From NCBI GenBank assembly GCA_933207985.1, contig OW240916.1, positions 132,732,834 through 132,796,833 of the forward strand: 64,000 nt of DNA. Reading direction: 5' to 3'. The stretch comes from Pelobates cultripes. Lineage: Eukaryota > Chordata > Amphibia > Anura > Pelobatidae. Below, in pieces: positions 11,141-23,292 of this stretch. The translations under genes were made by a program, and so were the position numbers. The notes under the pieces were generated by a model. That model did not search any database. It was given only the letters and a program-made list of their open reading frames with translations, and had not been told where the DNA came from. Positions within the stretch are counted from its first letter, which is position 1; every line of letters starts with the position of its first letter.

Positions 11141-11905
11141 CCTACAACACTTGTTACACAAATCTAAGTGATAGAAAACAGATTGATATTTTCTACACTA
11201 GAAACTACCAGATAACAAACTGCTATATTTAAACCAGTTATCAATAGCTAAGAGGTACTTAAACAATATTGTAATACTGGGGCAATACCCTCACAAGTCA
11301 AACTGAGAGGTCAGTTTATAGGGAAAACTGTTGCCTGGATACAATTCTAAAACAATTTCCATATGTCCTTTGCAGACTTTACATGCTGGAAAAACACAGG
11401 TGCCAACTGCTGTGGCTTTCTGCAGTCTGCATACCGGCAAGGAGGGCAGGGTTGAGGAGTGGGTGGAAGATGATGTGGAGGATGATGAGGTCCTAGACCC
11501 CACATGGAATCAAGGTCATGTGAGTGACGTGTGCAGTTTGGAGGAAGAGGCGCTGGACGCACAGAGGCACCAGCACAGCATAAGAGGGAGTAGGGTGCAA
11601 AAGCGGAGCGGCCATCCCCTACCAGTTATCCAATTAATACATGTAGCCATCAAAAGATCCATAATAGAGTTGAGCGAACCCGAACTGCAAAGTTCGGGTT
11701 CGTACCAGATTTAACGATCCATTCGTAGTTTCACAGTCAGGTGGGCAGTCCGGTGACCAGGATCCAGACACTGTCTTGGCAGCCGTCGGACGACCGGGAC
11801 CCAGTATGCCTGATGTTGAAGTTAGGAGTCAGAGTGTGGAATGGATTAGCAGGGTCTGGTGCAGGGTAACCGCACGCCCCCTGGTGTTGAGCACTAGTGT
11901 TTGTG
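11141..11905. other. Anonymous sequence, probably repeat-derived
   Basis: Contains a 127-codon open frame at 11331-11714 (+) with an acidic stretch EEWVEDDVEDDEVLD. I see no conserved domain, splice context or start signal to call it a gene. At 11664-11700 the motif GAACCCGAACT ... AGTTCGGGTTC forms a short hairpin, suggesting another repeat. The stretch stops at the assembly gap. Confidence 0.35.
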
Positions 11906-12005
11906 NNNNNNNNNNNNNNNNNNNNNNNNNNNNNNNNNNNNNNNNNNNNNNNNNNNNNNNNNNNNNNNNNNNNNNNNNNNNNNNNNNNNNNNNNNNNNNN
12001 NNNNN
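11906..12005. other. Assembly gap, 100 N
   Basis: Exactly 100 undetermined bases, the conventional length for a gap of unknown size. It lies between the two near-identical hAT copies, so distances and copy number here should be treated with care. Confidence 1.
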
Positions 12006-12098
12006 AAGATGCGTTTTGAGGGAGTTCAGGGATTTCAGCATCCATGCATTGAAGGCTTCTATGTAGTGTAAAAAAAATAGTCAATGGATAATGTTGAC

Positions 12099-12484
12099 TT
12101 AAAGGAGTTACTCTAAGCACCATGATCAGTTCAGAGATTTGACGTGGTTATGGTGCCTAGAGTCTGTATGTGAAGCATTTTGCATTCTGCGGATTCAGGG
12201 TTTAGCACCTCTGACTATGGCAGCATTATTAGGGAGTCATCAACCAGCCCGGAACTAGAGAACTTAAGTCAATTCTGTGCATAGTTCGTTGTCATTGGCT
12301 GAGAGTGTTCAGTTGCCGCTCTTAGTCAGTGAATGGTGATGACCACATCTTCAGGCCTCTGCGGCTGTGAAAAAGTCGGAGTCGCATCACGGATCACCAG
12401 GGAGCCACAGAGCCTGCAGGAGCCAGGTAAAGGGAGCAAACCATTGTTAATCATAACCGTAACAGCACTTGGAGTAACCCTTAA
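12099..12484. mobile_element. TTAA-flanked MITE (T2/Kolobok-like)
   Basis: Starts TTAAAGGAGTTACTC and ends with the complement of TTAAGGGTTACTCC, with TTAA at each edge. The interior begins 'aagcaccatgatcag', which it shares with the elements at 33284 and about 39700. TTAA target sites and AAGG-type termini are features of the T2 family known from Xenopus; family placement is by resemblance. No coding capacity. Confidence 0.8.
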
Positions 12485-14531
12485 CGCAGTGTCTTCTACC
12501 TAATACAACTGTCTCATATTGCCTTACAAGACTTCTCAGCATTTGCCATTTCCGACTTCTTAAAATGAAATGTCATAAAACACTGTTATGCAACATTTAC
12601 CCCAGATTTAGGTTAGGAAATTGCAGCTATATTTCTTTTAACTGTGTCATGGATTGGGTCCTGCAAAAGTATTTAATTATCAAGTAAATCTACGAGAGGA
12701 ATACGTGTGTTTAACTTGCGATGCTCGATGAAAGGAATTAAGGGAGGACTAGCGGATTGCATGTCAGACGCGAAACATAAAACTCAGAGAATAACATTCA
12801 ATAGGCAGACAGCGTGGAGCCGGTTACTAATTCTGTTATTTCTCTACTGAATAATAAAAAGGATGCATTAAGGTGGCTTCCAGGAGACATGAACATTAAT
12901 GTTGCAGTTATTGTGATTTGCGCGCTTAGTAGTAAGAATATTTTGTTCTATAGAATTTGCCCTTTAAACTGAAATTAAATTATAATAGGAGTGTTTACAT
13001 TGATCACAAGGATTTTGGCATATTTCTAAAATATTACATGGAATTAATTACATGTAGCGCCAGTTACCATGGCATACCTTGTTATGTAATAGAGGACACC
13101 TATAAAAAGTAATAAAATAATTACATAAATAACGAAAAAAGTTGTAGGAAGGTCTCAGATGAGATCAAAACATTGTCTTGTACTGCAATCAAAAGTGAAG
13201 TCCCTGGAGTATTAGAATTGTCAGAGACAGTTGACATATCTCGTTTTTGATGTGCGTTTCCATAGTTATATAATTACCTATAAATAATATGAACAATGTT
13301 TCTTAGCAGCAGTGTTCTAACAGTGGGGAATGGGTGCAGCCCACCCCGGTGACAAACAGCACAGCGGTGCATAGAGCATCCCCTCTTGCCAGATCAGGTA
13401 CCTGCGTACCAGTGTTTTACTGTGAGGCAGGCGCCTGTTCTGGTGTTGTGCTGTAAGTAGTTGTGGAGCATGAAGTGAGGGAGCTGCTGGGATCTCTATG
13501 TACTAATATCTTGCGCGACCTTGCACTGATGGTGGGAGCCGGTGTTCTTCAACATTCTATTCTCTGTAAAAATCTTTTTACCCGGACACACCATCGGCAC
13601 TAACGCTCCCTCCAAATCACTATGCATACCTCCCAACATCAGCAGTTCCAGAATCGAGATCGCTGATGGGAAGGGAGTAAAGAGGGCGTCCAGTGATGCA
13701 ATCATGTCACTGGCTCTGTCCAAAAGGGTCATGTCTGCCCACATAACTGGCATATCTGTACACAACAGACTGTCTACCAATAATTTTAACCAGCCCACTG
13801 AGTACAGAATAACTGTACAATTATCCCTGCAATATGGACAGTTTCAGTACTCCCTGCAGTGTCCTAGTGCCCTAGACATAGTGCAATCACTTCTAATGAT
13901 GCGCTCATCCTATGAATGTTGGGCACAGTTCCCTGGTTTCCCAAAACCAAGGAACTAGGGTGGGACAGGACCCAAAAATCATGAATGTCCTGCCAATATC
14001 AGGATGGTTGTGAGGCATGACTATGACTGAAGAGGCTGCTCGGAAGGTTCCTGCTAGTTAAACAAGGTTACTGTTACAATGAGCGTTCAAGTTAGGGACT
14101 TCACTGCAGCACTGGGACTTAAGACATTTAGGGTTAAGGTGAGGGTTAAAAGAATGTGGCGGGCTGCAAAATAAGGCAAGTCACAACAAAAACTTATTTT
14201 TACTAAAATCGAAAAAGTAGTGGGTACAGGCTGCTTGCATGGCTCACAAAATATATTATAGCGAAATAAGAGTGTATGACAACACTGATAATTAAAAAGC
14301 TTACCAGCTAACCCTATGTTCAGTCCCCACTCATACCTCAAAAATGCTTTGGTTCATGTGTGCTTATACAGAAAGACACTATTTGCACATCAGACCGGTC
14401 TGATCCACATGGACAATTCAGAACAGAAATGTCAGCCAGGTGCTTTCTGTATGAAAGATACCCCAGATAATTGCTTCAGCCTTTCATTAGTCTCATAGGT
14501 GAGGTACGGCTGATAACGATGTAGGTGGAGG
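12485..14531. other. Anonymous sequence with no gene seen
   Basis: Mixed sequence with no convincing exon. Part of it (about 13300-13960) is more GC-rich and contains open frames on both strands without recognisable domains, and the phrase 'tatgcatacctcccaacatc' looks repeat-derived. Nothing more can be supported. Confidence 0.35.
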
Positions 14532-16574
14532 CAGGGCCAGCGCTACCTATCAGGTGGACTAGGCAGCCGCCTAGGGCGCCCCTGGGGAAGGGGCGCCGCC
14601 AGGAGCGCCGCCCCCCCTCATGCTGCAGCCGCCCGAGCGATCTGTAGAGAGCCTCAGGCGGCTGCAGCTTTGCCCGGGCGGTGCGTCCATGAGGGTGCAC
14701 CACCCGCCGCAGAATGAGGAGAGGGGCTGACAGGAAGGAAGCGCTCAGCGCTCCCTCCTGTCACTCGCTCACTGTAGCGTGGCCGAGCCCTCTATTGGTC
14801 CGCGGGTACAGGGAGCATCTGTCTCCTGTACCTGGCCGGACTAACAGGAAGTGCACACTCAGTGTGCACTTCCCTGTGTCAACAGGCTAAGAAACACCTG
14901 TACCCTTCTTTTCAACCTCTAATAATGAGAAGGGGGTAAAATTGGCAGGAAGGGGTGGGAGTGACAGAGAAGGGGTGGGAGTGACAGGGAAGAGGGGGAA
15001 TTGACAGGGAAAGGGGGGAATTGACAGGGAAGGGGGGGAATTGACAGGGAAAGGGGGGGAATTGACAGGGATGGGGGGGATTTGACAGGGAAGGAGGGAA
15101 TAAATTGACAGGGAAGGGGGGGAATAAATTGACAGGGGAGGGGGGGGAATAAATTGACAGGGAGGGTGGGGGAATAAATTGAAAGGGGGATACATTGAAA
15201 TGGAGGGTAGGGAATAAATTGAAAGGGGGATGGGGAATAAATTGAAAGGGAGGGGAGGATAAATTGACAGGGAGTGGGATAAATTGACGGGGGGATAAAT
15301 TGACAGGGAGAGTGGGGGGAATAAATTGAAAGGGAGGGTGGGGAATAAATTGAAAGGGGGGAATAAATTGACAGGGGGAATAAATTGAAAGGGAGGGTGG
15401 GGGGAATAAATTGACAGGGAGGGAGGAATAAATTGAAAGGGAGGGAATAAATTGAAAAGGAGGGTAAAGAAATTCACACGGTGGGTGGGAAGAAATTGAC
15501 AAGGAGGGGAATTGACGGGGGAGGGAGGCAGGGGGAATGAGAGTGGGGAGGGGAGAAGAGAGTGACAACGGGGGAGAAGAGAGTGACAAGGGAAGGGGAA
15601 GAAGAGAGGGACAAGCAGGGGAGAAGAGCGTGACAAGGGAGGGGGGAGAAGAGAGGGACAAGCAGGGGAGAAGAGAGTGACAAGGGAGGGGGGGAGAAGA
15701 GAGGGACAAGGGGAGAGAAGAGAGGGACAAGGGAGGGAGAGGGGGGAGAAGAGATTGACATCCATCACACACACAAAATGCACCCCTTACACACAAAGAC
15801 AATGCACCCCTTGCACACAGAAAAACACACAATGCATTACACACAGACACACACACAAGCAATGCAACCCTTACACACAATGCATCCCTTACACACACAG
15901 AAATACACAATGCATTCCTTACACACACTCAATGCACCCCTTACACACACTCAATGCACCCCCACAGACACACACTCAATGCACCCCTTACAGACGCATA
16001 CGCTGCATCCCGTACATACACAGAAACACACCATGCAGCCCTTACACATACAAACACAGATTCACACAATGCATTCCTTACACACATATCAGGACATCCC
16101 CCTACTCCACCCCTTGTGAACAAACTAATTGGTGAAACATGAAGGTGGACCCTGGGACCCAGACCTTGAGCTGTGTAAAGGGCCTTAAAAAAATGGAGCT
16201 GCTTCCCGTTCTCCCAGAACATTGATTTTTGTGACCACAGTTACAAACAGCCTCCAGAGAGCCTGTTCTACACCAGACCAGTTGAGCCAGACTGCAACTA
16301 GAGCCCATCACCAACCTCATCTGGTTGTAAGTAGGCAATCTAGTATATTATTTGTGGCACTAATCTCTAGTCCCCAGAACCACTTCAGCTTAATGTAGTG
16401 GTTCTGGTGTCCATAGCCTGTCCCTGCAGGCCTTTTAATGTAAACACGGCGGCACTGCAGCACTGGCTTTAGTTAACATGGCAGATCAGATGGTTGTGGC
16501 ATTGTGATGTCACATGGGGGGGGTGGCAAACTTTACTTTTGCCTAGGGCGGCAAAAATCCTTGCACCGGCCCTG
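14532..16574 (+). mobile_element. hAT-like non-autonomous element, copy 2
   Basis: Same ends and internal order as the copy at 9122. From about 15469 to 16278 it appears identical to 10031-10840 (offset 5438), because all reading frames there translate identically. The two differ more at the left end, in the minisatellite (15180-15380) and in the last ~300 bp. The right arm of the left palindrome is replaced by another short palindrome, AAGTGCACACTCAGTGTGCACTT-like, around 14850-14873. No matching flanking duplication was found (GGTGGAGG left, AGTTTACT right). Confidence 0.8.
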
Positions 16575-17341
16575 AGTTTACTAAATATGTTTAATGCATT
16601 TATTATGCCTATTTGTATAGATAAATATAAGTGATGAATTTACACTGATTGCGATCACAACACACTTTCTCTTTTTTTTTCTGTTTCTGTTTGTACTGGT
16701 TACTCTGGCAATAGGGAGATGCCTGAATTGGAACTTTCTTAATGTTAAGCTACACCCACTTACTGTAGGTGCAAACATTGTCTTCTTGCTATCAGATCAA
16801 ATTCAGCAACCGTCCACTAGATGCACCCCTGTGAATATCTGACATTTAATGTTACGAACACGGAACGCAGAGCACTTAAAACCAGAAACATCACAGCAGC
16901 AAAATACATACTGATAAAGCAGATCCATTACAGAGAAATGCATATTTGAGGACATTTATTTGTGTATATTTCTTTTATTTATAGCCCAGTGGCTTTTAAA
17001 TAAGTTCTAAAAGTTCTCTTTAAAGGAACACTCCAATGCTTAAATGGGCAGTAAATAAAGAATAGCTCACCGTTTAGTAGATATACCCCCAATGAATACA
17101 TGCGCAAGTTTTTCATGTATGTATTCATTGGGGGCAGGGACGTATTAGCCGCGAGGCAAACAAGGCATTTGCCTTGGGCGGCATTTTTCAGGGGGCGGCA
17201 AAAAACGCCACTCCCCAAATGCCCAGGGCAAATGCCTAGTTAGCCTCGCGGCTAACTGACATCTCAGGCGGTCGGGCGGCCGGCGAGGGAGCACTTCCTA
17301 TGAGCTGTCTGCTCAGCTCCCTCGCGCGCCGCACAGTGAGG

Positions 17342-17379
17342 CTGGGAGCCGGAAGATGACGTCATCTTCCGGCTCCCAG
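17342..17379. promoter_or_regulatory. Perfect palindrome with CRE and ETS-like cores
   Basis: A 38-bp perfect palindrome centred between 17360 and 17361. It contains the consensus CRE TGACGTCA flanked on both sides by CCGGAAG, the ETS/GABP core. The combination is common in CpG-island promoters. That it acts as a promoter here is inference; a transposon palindrome could simply carry these words. Confidence 0.5.
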
Positions 17380-17556
17380 TCTCACTCTGCAGCCGGTGCG
17401 CGAGGGAGCTGAGCAGACAGCTCATAGGAAGTGCTCCCTCGCCAGCCGCCCGCCCGGCAGCCAATGGACCACCAGGGAGAGAGAGACCTCCCCCCCAGCA
17501 CTCCCAAAGGTAAGGAGGTTGGGGGGGGGATTTAAATTTTTAAAAAAAGTTAATCT

Positions 17557-18050
17557 GTGTGTGTGTCTGACTGTGTTTGTGTATGTGTGTGTGTGTGTGT
17601 GTTTGTGTCTGACTGTGTGTGTGTGTATGACTGTGTGTGTGTGTTTGTGTCTGACTGTGTGTGTGTTTGTGTGTGTTTGTGTGTTTGTGTCTGACTGTGT
17701 GTGTGTTTGTGTGTGTGTTTGTGTGTGTGTGTGTCTGACTGTGTATGTGTATGTGTCTGACTGTGTGTGTGTGTTTGTGTCTGACTGTGTGTTTGTGCCT
17801 GACTGTGTGTGTGTGTGTGTATGTATGACTGTGTGTGTGTGTGTATGTATGACTGTGTGTGTGTGTTGTGTCTGACTGTGTGTGTGTGTGTATGACTGTG
17901 TGTGTGTTTGTGTCTGTGTGTGTGTTTGTGTCTGTGTGTGTGTGTATGACTGTGTGTGTGTGTGTGTCTGTGTGTGTGTTTGTGTCTGACTGTGTGAGTG
18001 TGTGTGTGTGTTTGTGTCTGACTGTGTGTGTGTGTGTGTGTGTGTGTATT
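17557..18050 (+). repeat. GTGTCTGACTGT microsatellite
   Basis: Nearly 500 bp of imperfect GT-rich repeat with the recurring word TGTGTCTGACTGTGTG. Creates Cys/Val open frames on + and His/Thr frames on -, which are not genes. Confidence 0.95.
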
Positions 18051-19259
18051 TAGAAGGTGGGGCGGGGGGAAGGGTTGGGTGGGGGTGGCGCGGGGGGAGG
18101 GGGGTGCCTGAGTTTTGTCCTGCCTAGGGCAGCACAAAACCAGGATACACCACTGATTGGGGGTATATATTAAAAGAGCTTGCAAGGGCTGTAGATCTAA
18201 TAAATTACAGCTTTAGCAAGCCCTCCCCTTTTTTTCCCCACGGAAGAGACTTCCGGTCTCTTCACAGGGAAATAACTAACCAGAGGCTTCCCATTGAAAA
18301 GTCTCTAAATTGGTGTCTACGTCCCTGCTCACATCTGGTTTGAGGGCTGGAAGAGCTGGTCTGAAGTCTGTGTGGAAGGAGGCAGGCATGCTCAAGGAGA
18401 GCATGCCTGCAACTTCTGTTAGCTCAGGGTAGATAACAGAAGGGGGCTAGAAACCTCAGTGGGCTGTCTAATTGACAGCCAGGGAGAGGGGTGTTCCCTA
18501 GTTTATAAACTGGGGTAAAACTAGGATACTCTTCACCCATTGGGTGTGGAGTGATCCTTTAATATGCACTGACTTGACTGCCCAATAGTTTGTTGCTGGA
18601 CTTCTGTCTCTAGTTGAGGGTGGTACTATCCCTACACAGCATTTACCTGAGCCAGTACCCACAGGCTCTCATCCATGTGAGTGAGTTTTTTTTTCTTATC
18701 TTATATACTCATTTGCAATTCAGTACCATCTGCACTATTGGCTGTTTTTGTGTATTTATTTCTGATGAAATCATACTACAGAATTATTCATCCAGAACGT
18801 GTTGTGTAATCTGTAAACACACCATCTGTCATACTACCTAAAACCAGGTGCATTTAGGTTCTATTCCATGATATTTGCTTAATGTAAGTGAAAACACCAT
18901 TTAGTAGATTTTCACAGAATTACACTATTTTCCTTTTTTTCTTTGTTTTTTTTCTCACACTCTCTGCTATATTTGGCTTTCAGTTTTATAGTACTGTTAA
19001 CCAGCATTCATTTTGTGCGTATGGGAGGATATATTTGTTTGTTTTGGGGTGTGGTTGGGGGGGGGGAGGGTTTGTACAAAATATCACTACACTTTGCTGT
19101 TGTATTTTATGCACGGAATACAAATTAGGTAGCCTGGACCAGGGCTGGGTGTAACAAAACCCTGGTACAAAAGTGCAAATATTTCTATAGTAATCATAAT
19201 GATTAGAGTAACCCTTTTATAGAGTGTATTGTTTCTACATTGTAGAAAATCATTGGTCC

Positions 19260-19852
19260 TTAAAGGGTTACTCCAACCCTTTTTTTGCAATAGTGTTTTG
19301 TTCTCACCCTTTATTAAAAGTAAAATTCTGTAAAAAAACATCTGTTTTGACATTGCAACACTGAATTCCACTCCATGGTCAAAACAAATGTATCTCTTAG
19401 AGAAGTGTTTGATTGGACATTTTGACTGGCTTAGAGCGCATGCATGGACACAGGAAGGGAGGGAATTTTGATTATTTTTTTTTTTAAAGATTAAGTCTGT
19501 AGCAAAGATGGAGGGAAGCAAAAATTAAAGCAAAGAGGGATGGAAGAAGGGAGAGGAGACAAATGTTTTCCCTTGCAGGTTTTACCTACAAGGAGGAAGC
19601 TAATTTTGTCCGTTGACAGTGTGCAGTGCTTGCCAACAACAGACTTAATGTTTGCACAGAATTGACATTAGACAACATGGAACAGAGTTCCAGGCTGCCA
19701 AATTCATGTATGTATGTGGTGTAACAGCACACAAGTGCAAATACCTCGGTATGTGCAACATTTCAAGCTGAAACTCTGCACATACAGACTACTACCACAA
19801 TAACCACTTCTAAAAGCAGAAAATGATCATGGTGGTTTGAGTAACCCTTTAA
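19260..19852. mobile_element. TTAA-flanked MITE (T2/Kolobok-like)
   Basis: Begins TTAAAGGGTTACTCCAA and ends with the complement of TTAAAGGGTTACTCAA, with TTAA at both borders. The right end carries 'gatcatggtggtttgagtaa', related to the elements at 12099 and 33284. No open frame worth reporting. Confidence 0.85.
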
Positions 19853-21751
19853 GAAGGCAAAGTTGCCTGGCTGTACAATTGACTTTAGAGTAGAAAGACT
19901 GAATACATTTACAGACTAGCCTTTTTTTTAAAATGATTTGAATTTTTATTGTAACTTTGCAGAAACGTACAGTATTTTTTCACAAAAGCATGTGCAGCCA
20001 CATTTTAAGTGCAACCTACAGGTCATAGCATCACATAACGTAGAGCATGTAACACAGGGATCGGAACCATACACATCAGTGCCTATCTATGAAGTCAGCT
20101 GGCTACCGTTTGGATGTCAGCTATAAGTTGCTTAGTAACATTGGAAGCATGCAAGGTCAGATAGATGGGACATTGTCACAAATGAAATGCAAAGCCTATA
20201 ACACAAAAGCATATGTCAGTATAGTCAGGCTGGTATATAAATAGTCAGCTAAGGGGCTGCACATTTTTATGAGAAACGTGTGAGATCAAAGAGTAGTAAC
20301 TAGAATGCTGTAAGACCACTGGGTTCAAATTGCATGAGAACTGCAAATAAATTAATAAACTGCTGTCCCCACAGTACCTAAAGAGACTTGCAGGAATGGG
20401 TAAAGACTCTACCTAAATCAGTCAGCCTATGCCACTAGTATGCCAGGTCAGGAAGGGCAGTGCTGCTTCTATTCCCCCCGCCTTCACCATTTGACACTGG
20501 AGTAGGTTGGCATGAAGAATAAGTCATATGTACAGCTCTTTGTTCCGGAGTCACTTACTACCTCTAGCCCAGACTATGTTGTGAGCAGATGCCTGATGTC
20601 CAGGGATCCTCTCTCTCCCCTTGGCAGGATCACGTTCCTGTGGAGGCTGCTTGTTCCGAAATGACCCTCGGGTGTGTGGACGGCGGTGTGGATGGCAGTG
20701 TGTACGTAACTCCATGTGGGCTCCCAGCCCAGAGGAGGCATATTGAGATGTCTGCAAGCAGGTCCCCAGTCCAGAAAGAGAACCGCACATTGAGTGTGCT
20801 TCATGGACCACATTTTCAGTATGTGGTTGGGGGTGGATGGGTCTGCTGTTGATGTATTGTCAGAATGTCTGGCAGATTGCTTAAAATGTCCCCTTAAACA
20901 GTGCCTTCCACTTCTGGCTCTCCAGACCCACAGAGCTCTGCTGCATTTCCAGCTTGGCGACCATCTTGGCTTTGCCACAAGGTATGCAGTATGATAAGCC
21001 TTTTGATGTCAAGTAAAGAGTTTATGTGACCCAGTGGGGACCAGAATATCACGCGCCAGTCCAAAGGGGGAGGTTGTAACAGGGTTATCTCTGATCAACT
21101 TCAAGGTATTTGCTCCGCGTCATGGGATTGGCCGCCTCTCCCAGCCGCCAGTGTACCTGTCAATGTAGGCCTCAGGCACGGACACGGAGCATCTGGCTAA
21201 GTGCCTCAAACTGGAACCAGGATGGTGGACTGTGTTTCAGAATCGGCACCAGGTAGTGCAGAAGTACCGCAAGTGGTGATTACTTAAGGAAAAGCCCACT
21301 ATTATCCAGAGCCATCAGGAGCTACAACAATGTTTGTCTGTCCATCTTGGCTGTCAGGCAGCGCCCCCCAGACTTGCCTTTTTTGTTATGAACTGATTTC
21401 ATATTCCATTTCAGTTTCAAATCTTAATTCCTGACTCGATTCTCCTTAGAAATTGAAGTTATAGATGTATATCTTGAAACAGTGTATGTTCTTCACATGT
21501 TATCTTGATTTTCTAAGAAGGTTAGCTTATTATCTAAATGACTATCTGCAGCCTGTCTAGTATAGCTGCCTAAACAGAATTTGCAGTGTAACAATTATCT
21601 ATAGTTTATACAGGACCCTGATGAAAGTCCGCTTGATGTAATGTAACCGAGAGATACAACCAAAGATGTGATGGCACATCCTCTATAGGAAACTTTATAT
21701 GACTTGCCATTTCTGCTCAGGTGCCTACCACATCATAGGAAAATATAATCC
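19853..21751. other. Anonymous sequence, part probably repeat-derived
   Basis: The block 20430-21380 is more GC-rich than its surroundings and includes phrases such as 'ccatcttggctgtcaggcag' near the end that look like retrotransposon leader sequence. A 134-codon minus-strand frame (20978-20574) has no domain I recognise. I call no gene. Confidence 0.35.
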
Positions 21752-21875
21752 AACAAAAATCCAGAAATATGGGCATTTCATGCAAAAATATCACAAACGT
21801 TTATTCCATATTTAGCGTTTATTCCATATTCGGACACCTAGTGGTTCTTTCTCTAGATATTTCTGGATTTTTGTT
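21752..21875. repeat. Short inverted-repeat element
   Basis: Perfect 19-bp arms, AACAAAAATCCAGAAATAT at 21752-21770 and its complement at 21857-21875, around an 86-bp core in which 'gtttattccatatt' is tandemly repeated. This may be a small MITE. No clear target duplication was identified. Confidence 0.65.
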
Positions 21876-23292
21876 TATATCTCTTATATTCTATATTTTT
21901 TTCATTGTAACCGACTTGTTACATTAATTTCCTAACTTGGTTTTCCCTTTTTGATTAAAAAAATGTTGGACTTGCTTCATTGGACTGTCTGTGTCATTCT
22001 TTCCCACCACAATATGTTTAAAGATATGTCCTATTACTACATATTAGTTGCTAATTAGACACATGGTACAACATCTGTTTCATGAGTAGGCTCCACTAGT
22101 TGGAGTCATGTCATGTGCATCTTAACCTGCCCATTACTAATTCAGTTGGGAGTCGCTCAAAAAGGAAAACTGTCTTTGCTATTTTATTTTGTGACTTATC
22201 AGACATCCGAGGTGATTCAAACTGACCTTTCACCTAGTAGTTTTTGATGGAAAGTTCACTTTAAAGTAGCAAAGGACGAGAAGTGAAAGTATGGTGTAAA
22301 TAAGCATGTACGACCATAGTCTGTATGAGGAAAAACCTAGATCAGTCAGGTTCTGCCTGTTATCTCCCACTGTCAATAAATGAATTAACAGGAGGAAACT
22401 GACAAACCTGCCTTTCACCTCATATCGTGCAAGGTCCAGAATGTTGTTTTCCTTGTATTCCTTTCCTTGTCTTAATTCTTTGTTGTTTTGGTATATCACA
22501 AAACACTCAGTCCTGCTGAGCTCAAATTAAATACAGATGGAACTTTCATGTACAAATAATCAAGTTGCAATGCACAATATCTTACCAATCACTGCAACTG
22601 AAGTTTCCAAATTTGTTTCAGCTTCTGCAGTGAGCACATGCTGGACCAGGAAGTGGATAAACCCCCTCAGGCAATTTTACTTTGTCTGTATATTTATTAT
22701 ATGTTGCATATCTCATAAACCCGGCCACCATGGGTTTATAACTAAGGTAGTTCAGCACAGGACAGGGTTCATATTCAATGTTGTTGTGGCTTTTTATGAA
22801 TGTAACTAGCTACAACTGGTATGAGTGAACTTGTCAGAGGTAACGACATACAAGTACAGTTTATAGTTTCATACGTTTTGGTGAAGTAGATGGCCAAGGA
22901 AGCATTATAAATTGAGCAATGAGCTTAGATTGCTGTTGTAGTGCTTCATATGGGCCTTTAGCTAGGGTCTGTAAAAACATCTACATGTGTATCTTTTTTC
23001 AGTGAAACAGAGACCCTCATCGGTAAGAAAATTATACTACTGCTAGGTCCTACATAGACAGACAACAATCATAATTATTTTATACTTTCAAGGTTTATCA
23101 GTTACTCTCCAAAATACGTATTCAAATTATTAAGGTTAGGCCTGAGTTGTACAGGCCCTTCTAAAAATTTTAGATTGCGCTGGAGGTTTGTTACACAGCA
23201 CAGAAATGGGCTGCCAGTGGATATCTAAAATCTCCCTCTATGGCCCGGTATTGTTCTTCAATGGGCTATCCAGTGCCTATCATGTTTACTCT
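21876..23292. other. Anonymous sequence with no gene seen
   Basis: AT-rich sequence without a convincing exon, RNA or element. Short open frames on both strands have no recognisable similarity. Confidence 0.4.

Larger units (their letters stand above)
17135..18155 (+). mobile_element. hAT non-autonomous element, 8-bp TSD ATTGGGGG
   Basis: Bounded by a perfect ATTGGGGG duplication at 17127-17134 and 18156-18163. Left end CAGGGACGTATTAGCC, right end the complement of CAGTGGTGTATCCTGG. Inside: a CpG-rich palindrome (about 17276-17460) whose centre is 38 bp perfect, 17342-17379, with TGACGTCA at 17357-17364; the phrase TGGACCACCAGGGA at 17465; a 5' splice-site-like AAAG/GTAAGG at 17510; then a GTGTCTGACTGT microsatellite and the right end. 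No transposase. It is a longer relative of the MITE at 4120. Confidence 0.92.
17020..18562. mobile_element. TTAA-flanked element carrying a nested hAT
   Basis: Begins TTAAAGGAACACTCCA and ends with the complement of TTAAAGGATCACTCCA, a 16-bp terminal inverted repeat with one mismatch, with TTAA duplicated at both edges. Without the nested hAT (17135-18155) and its extra 8-bp duplication it would be about 0.5 kb, a non-autonomous size. Insertion into the older repeat is supported by the uninterrupted paralogue at 2160-2240. Confidence 0.85.
16575..18990 (+). repeat. Unknown repeat, copy B, split by a TTAA element
   Basis: Bases 16576-17019 and 18563-18960 together are the inverted counterpart of copy A at 1790-2620. 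Shared landmarks include 'ctgtttctgtttgtactggt' near 16681 and 'gaattattcatccagaacgt' near 18781. The TTAA element at 17020-18562 interrupts it, while copy A is continuous at that point. On the left it is cut off by the hAT ending at 16574. Class unknown. Confidence 0.7.

Noticed and set aside
11331..11714. 127-codon frame with an acidic stretch
   Set aside because: No recognisable domain, no splice support, and the opposite strand is open too; left as anonymous repeat-like sequence.
17396..18053. Cys/Val-rich and His/Thr-rich frames
   Set aside because: Direct translation of the GTGTCTG microsatellite on either strand.
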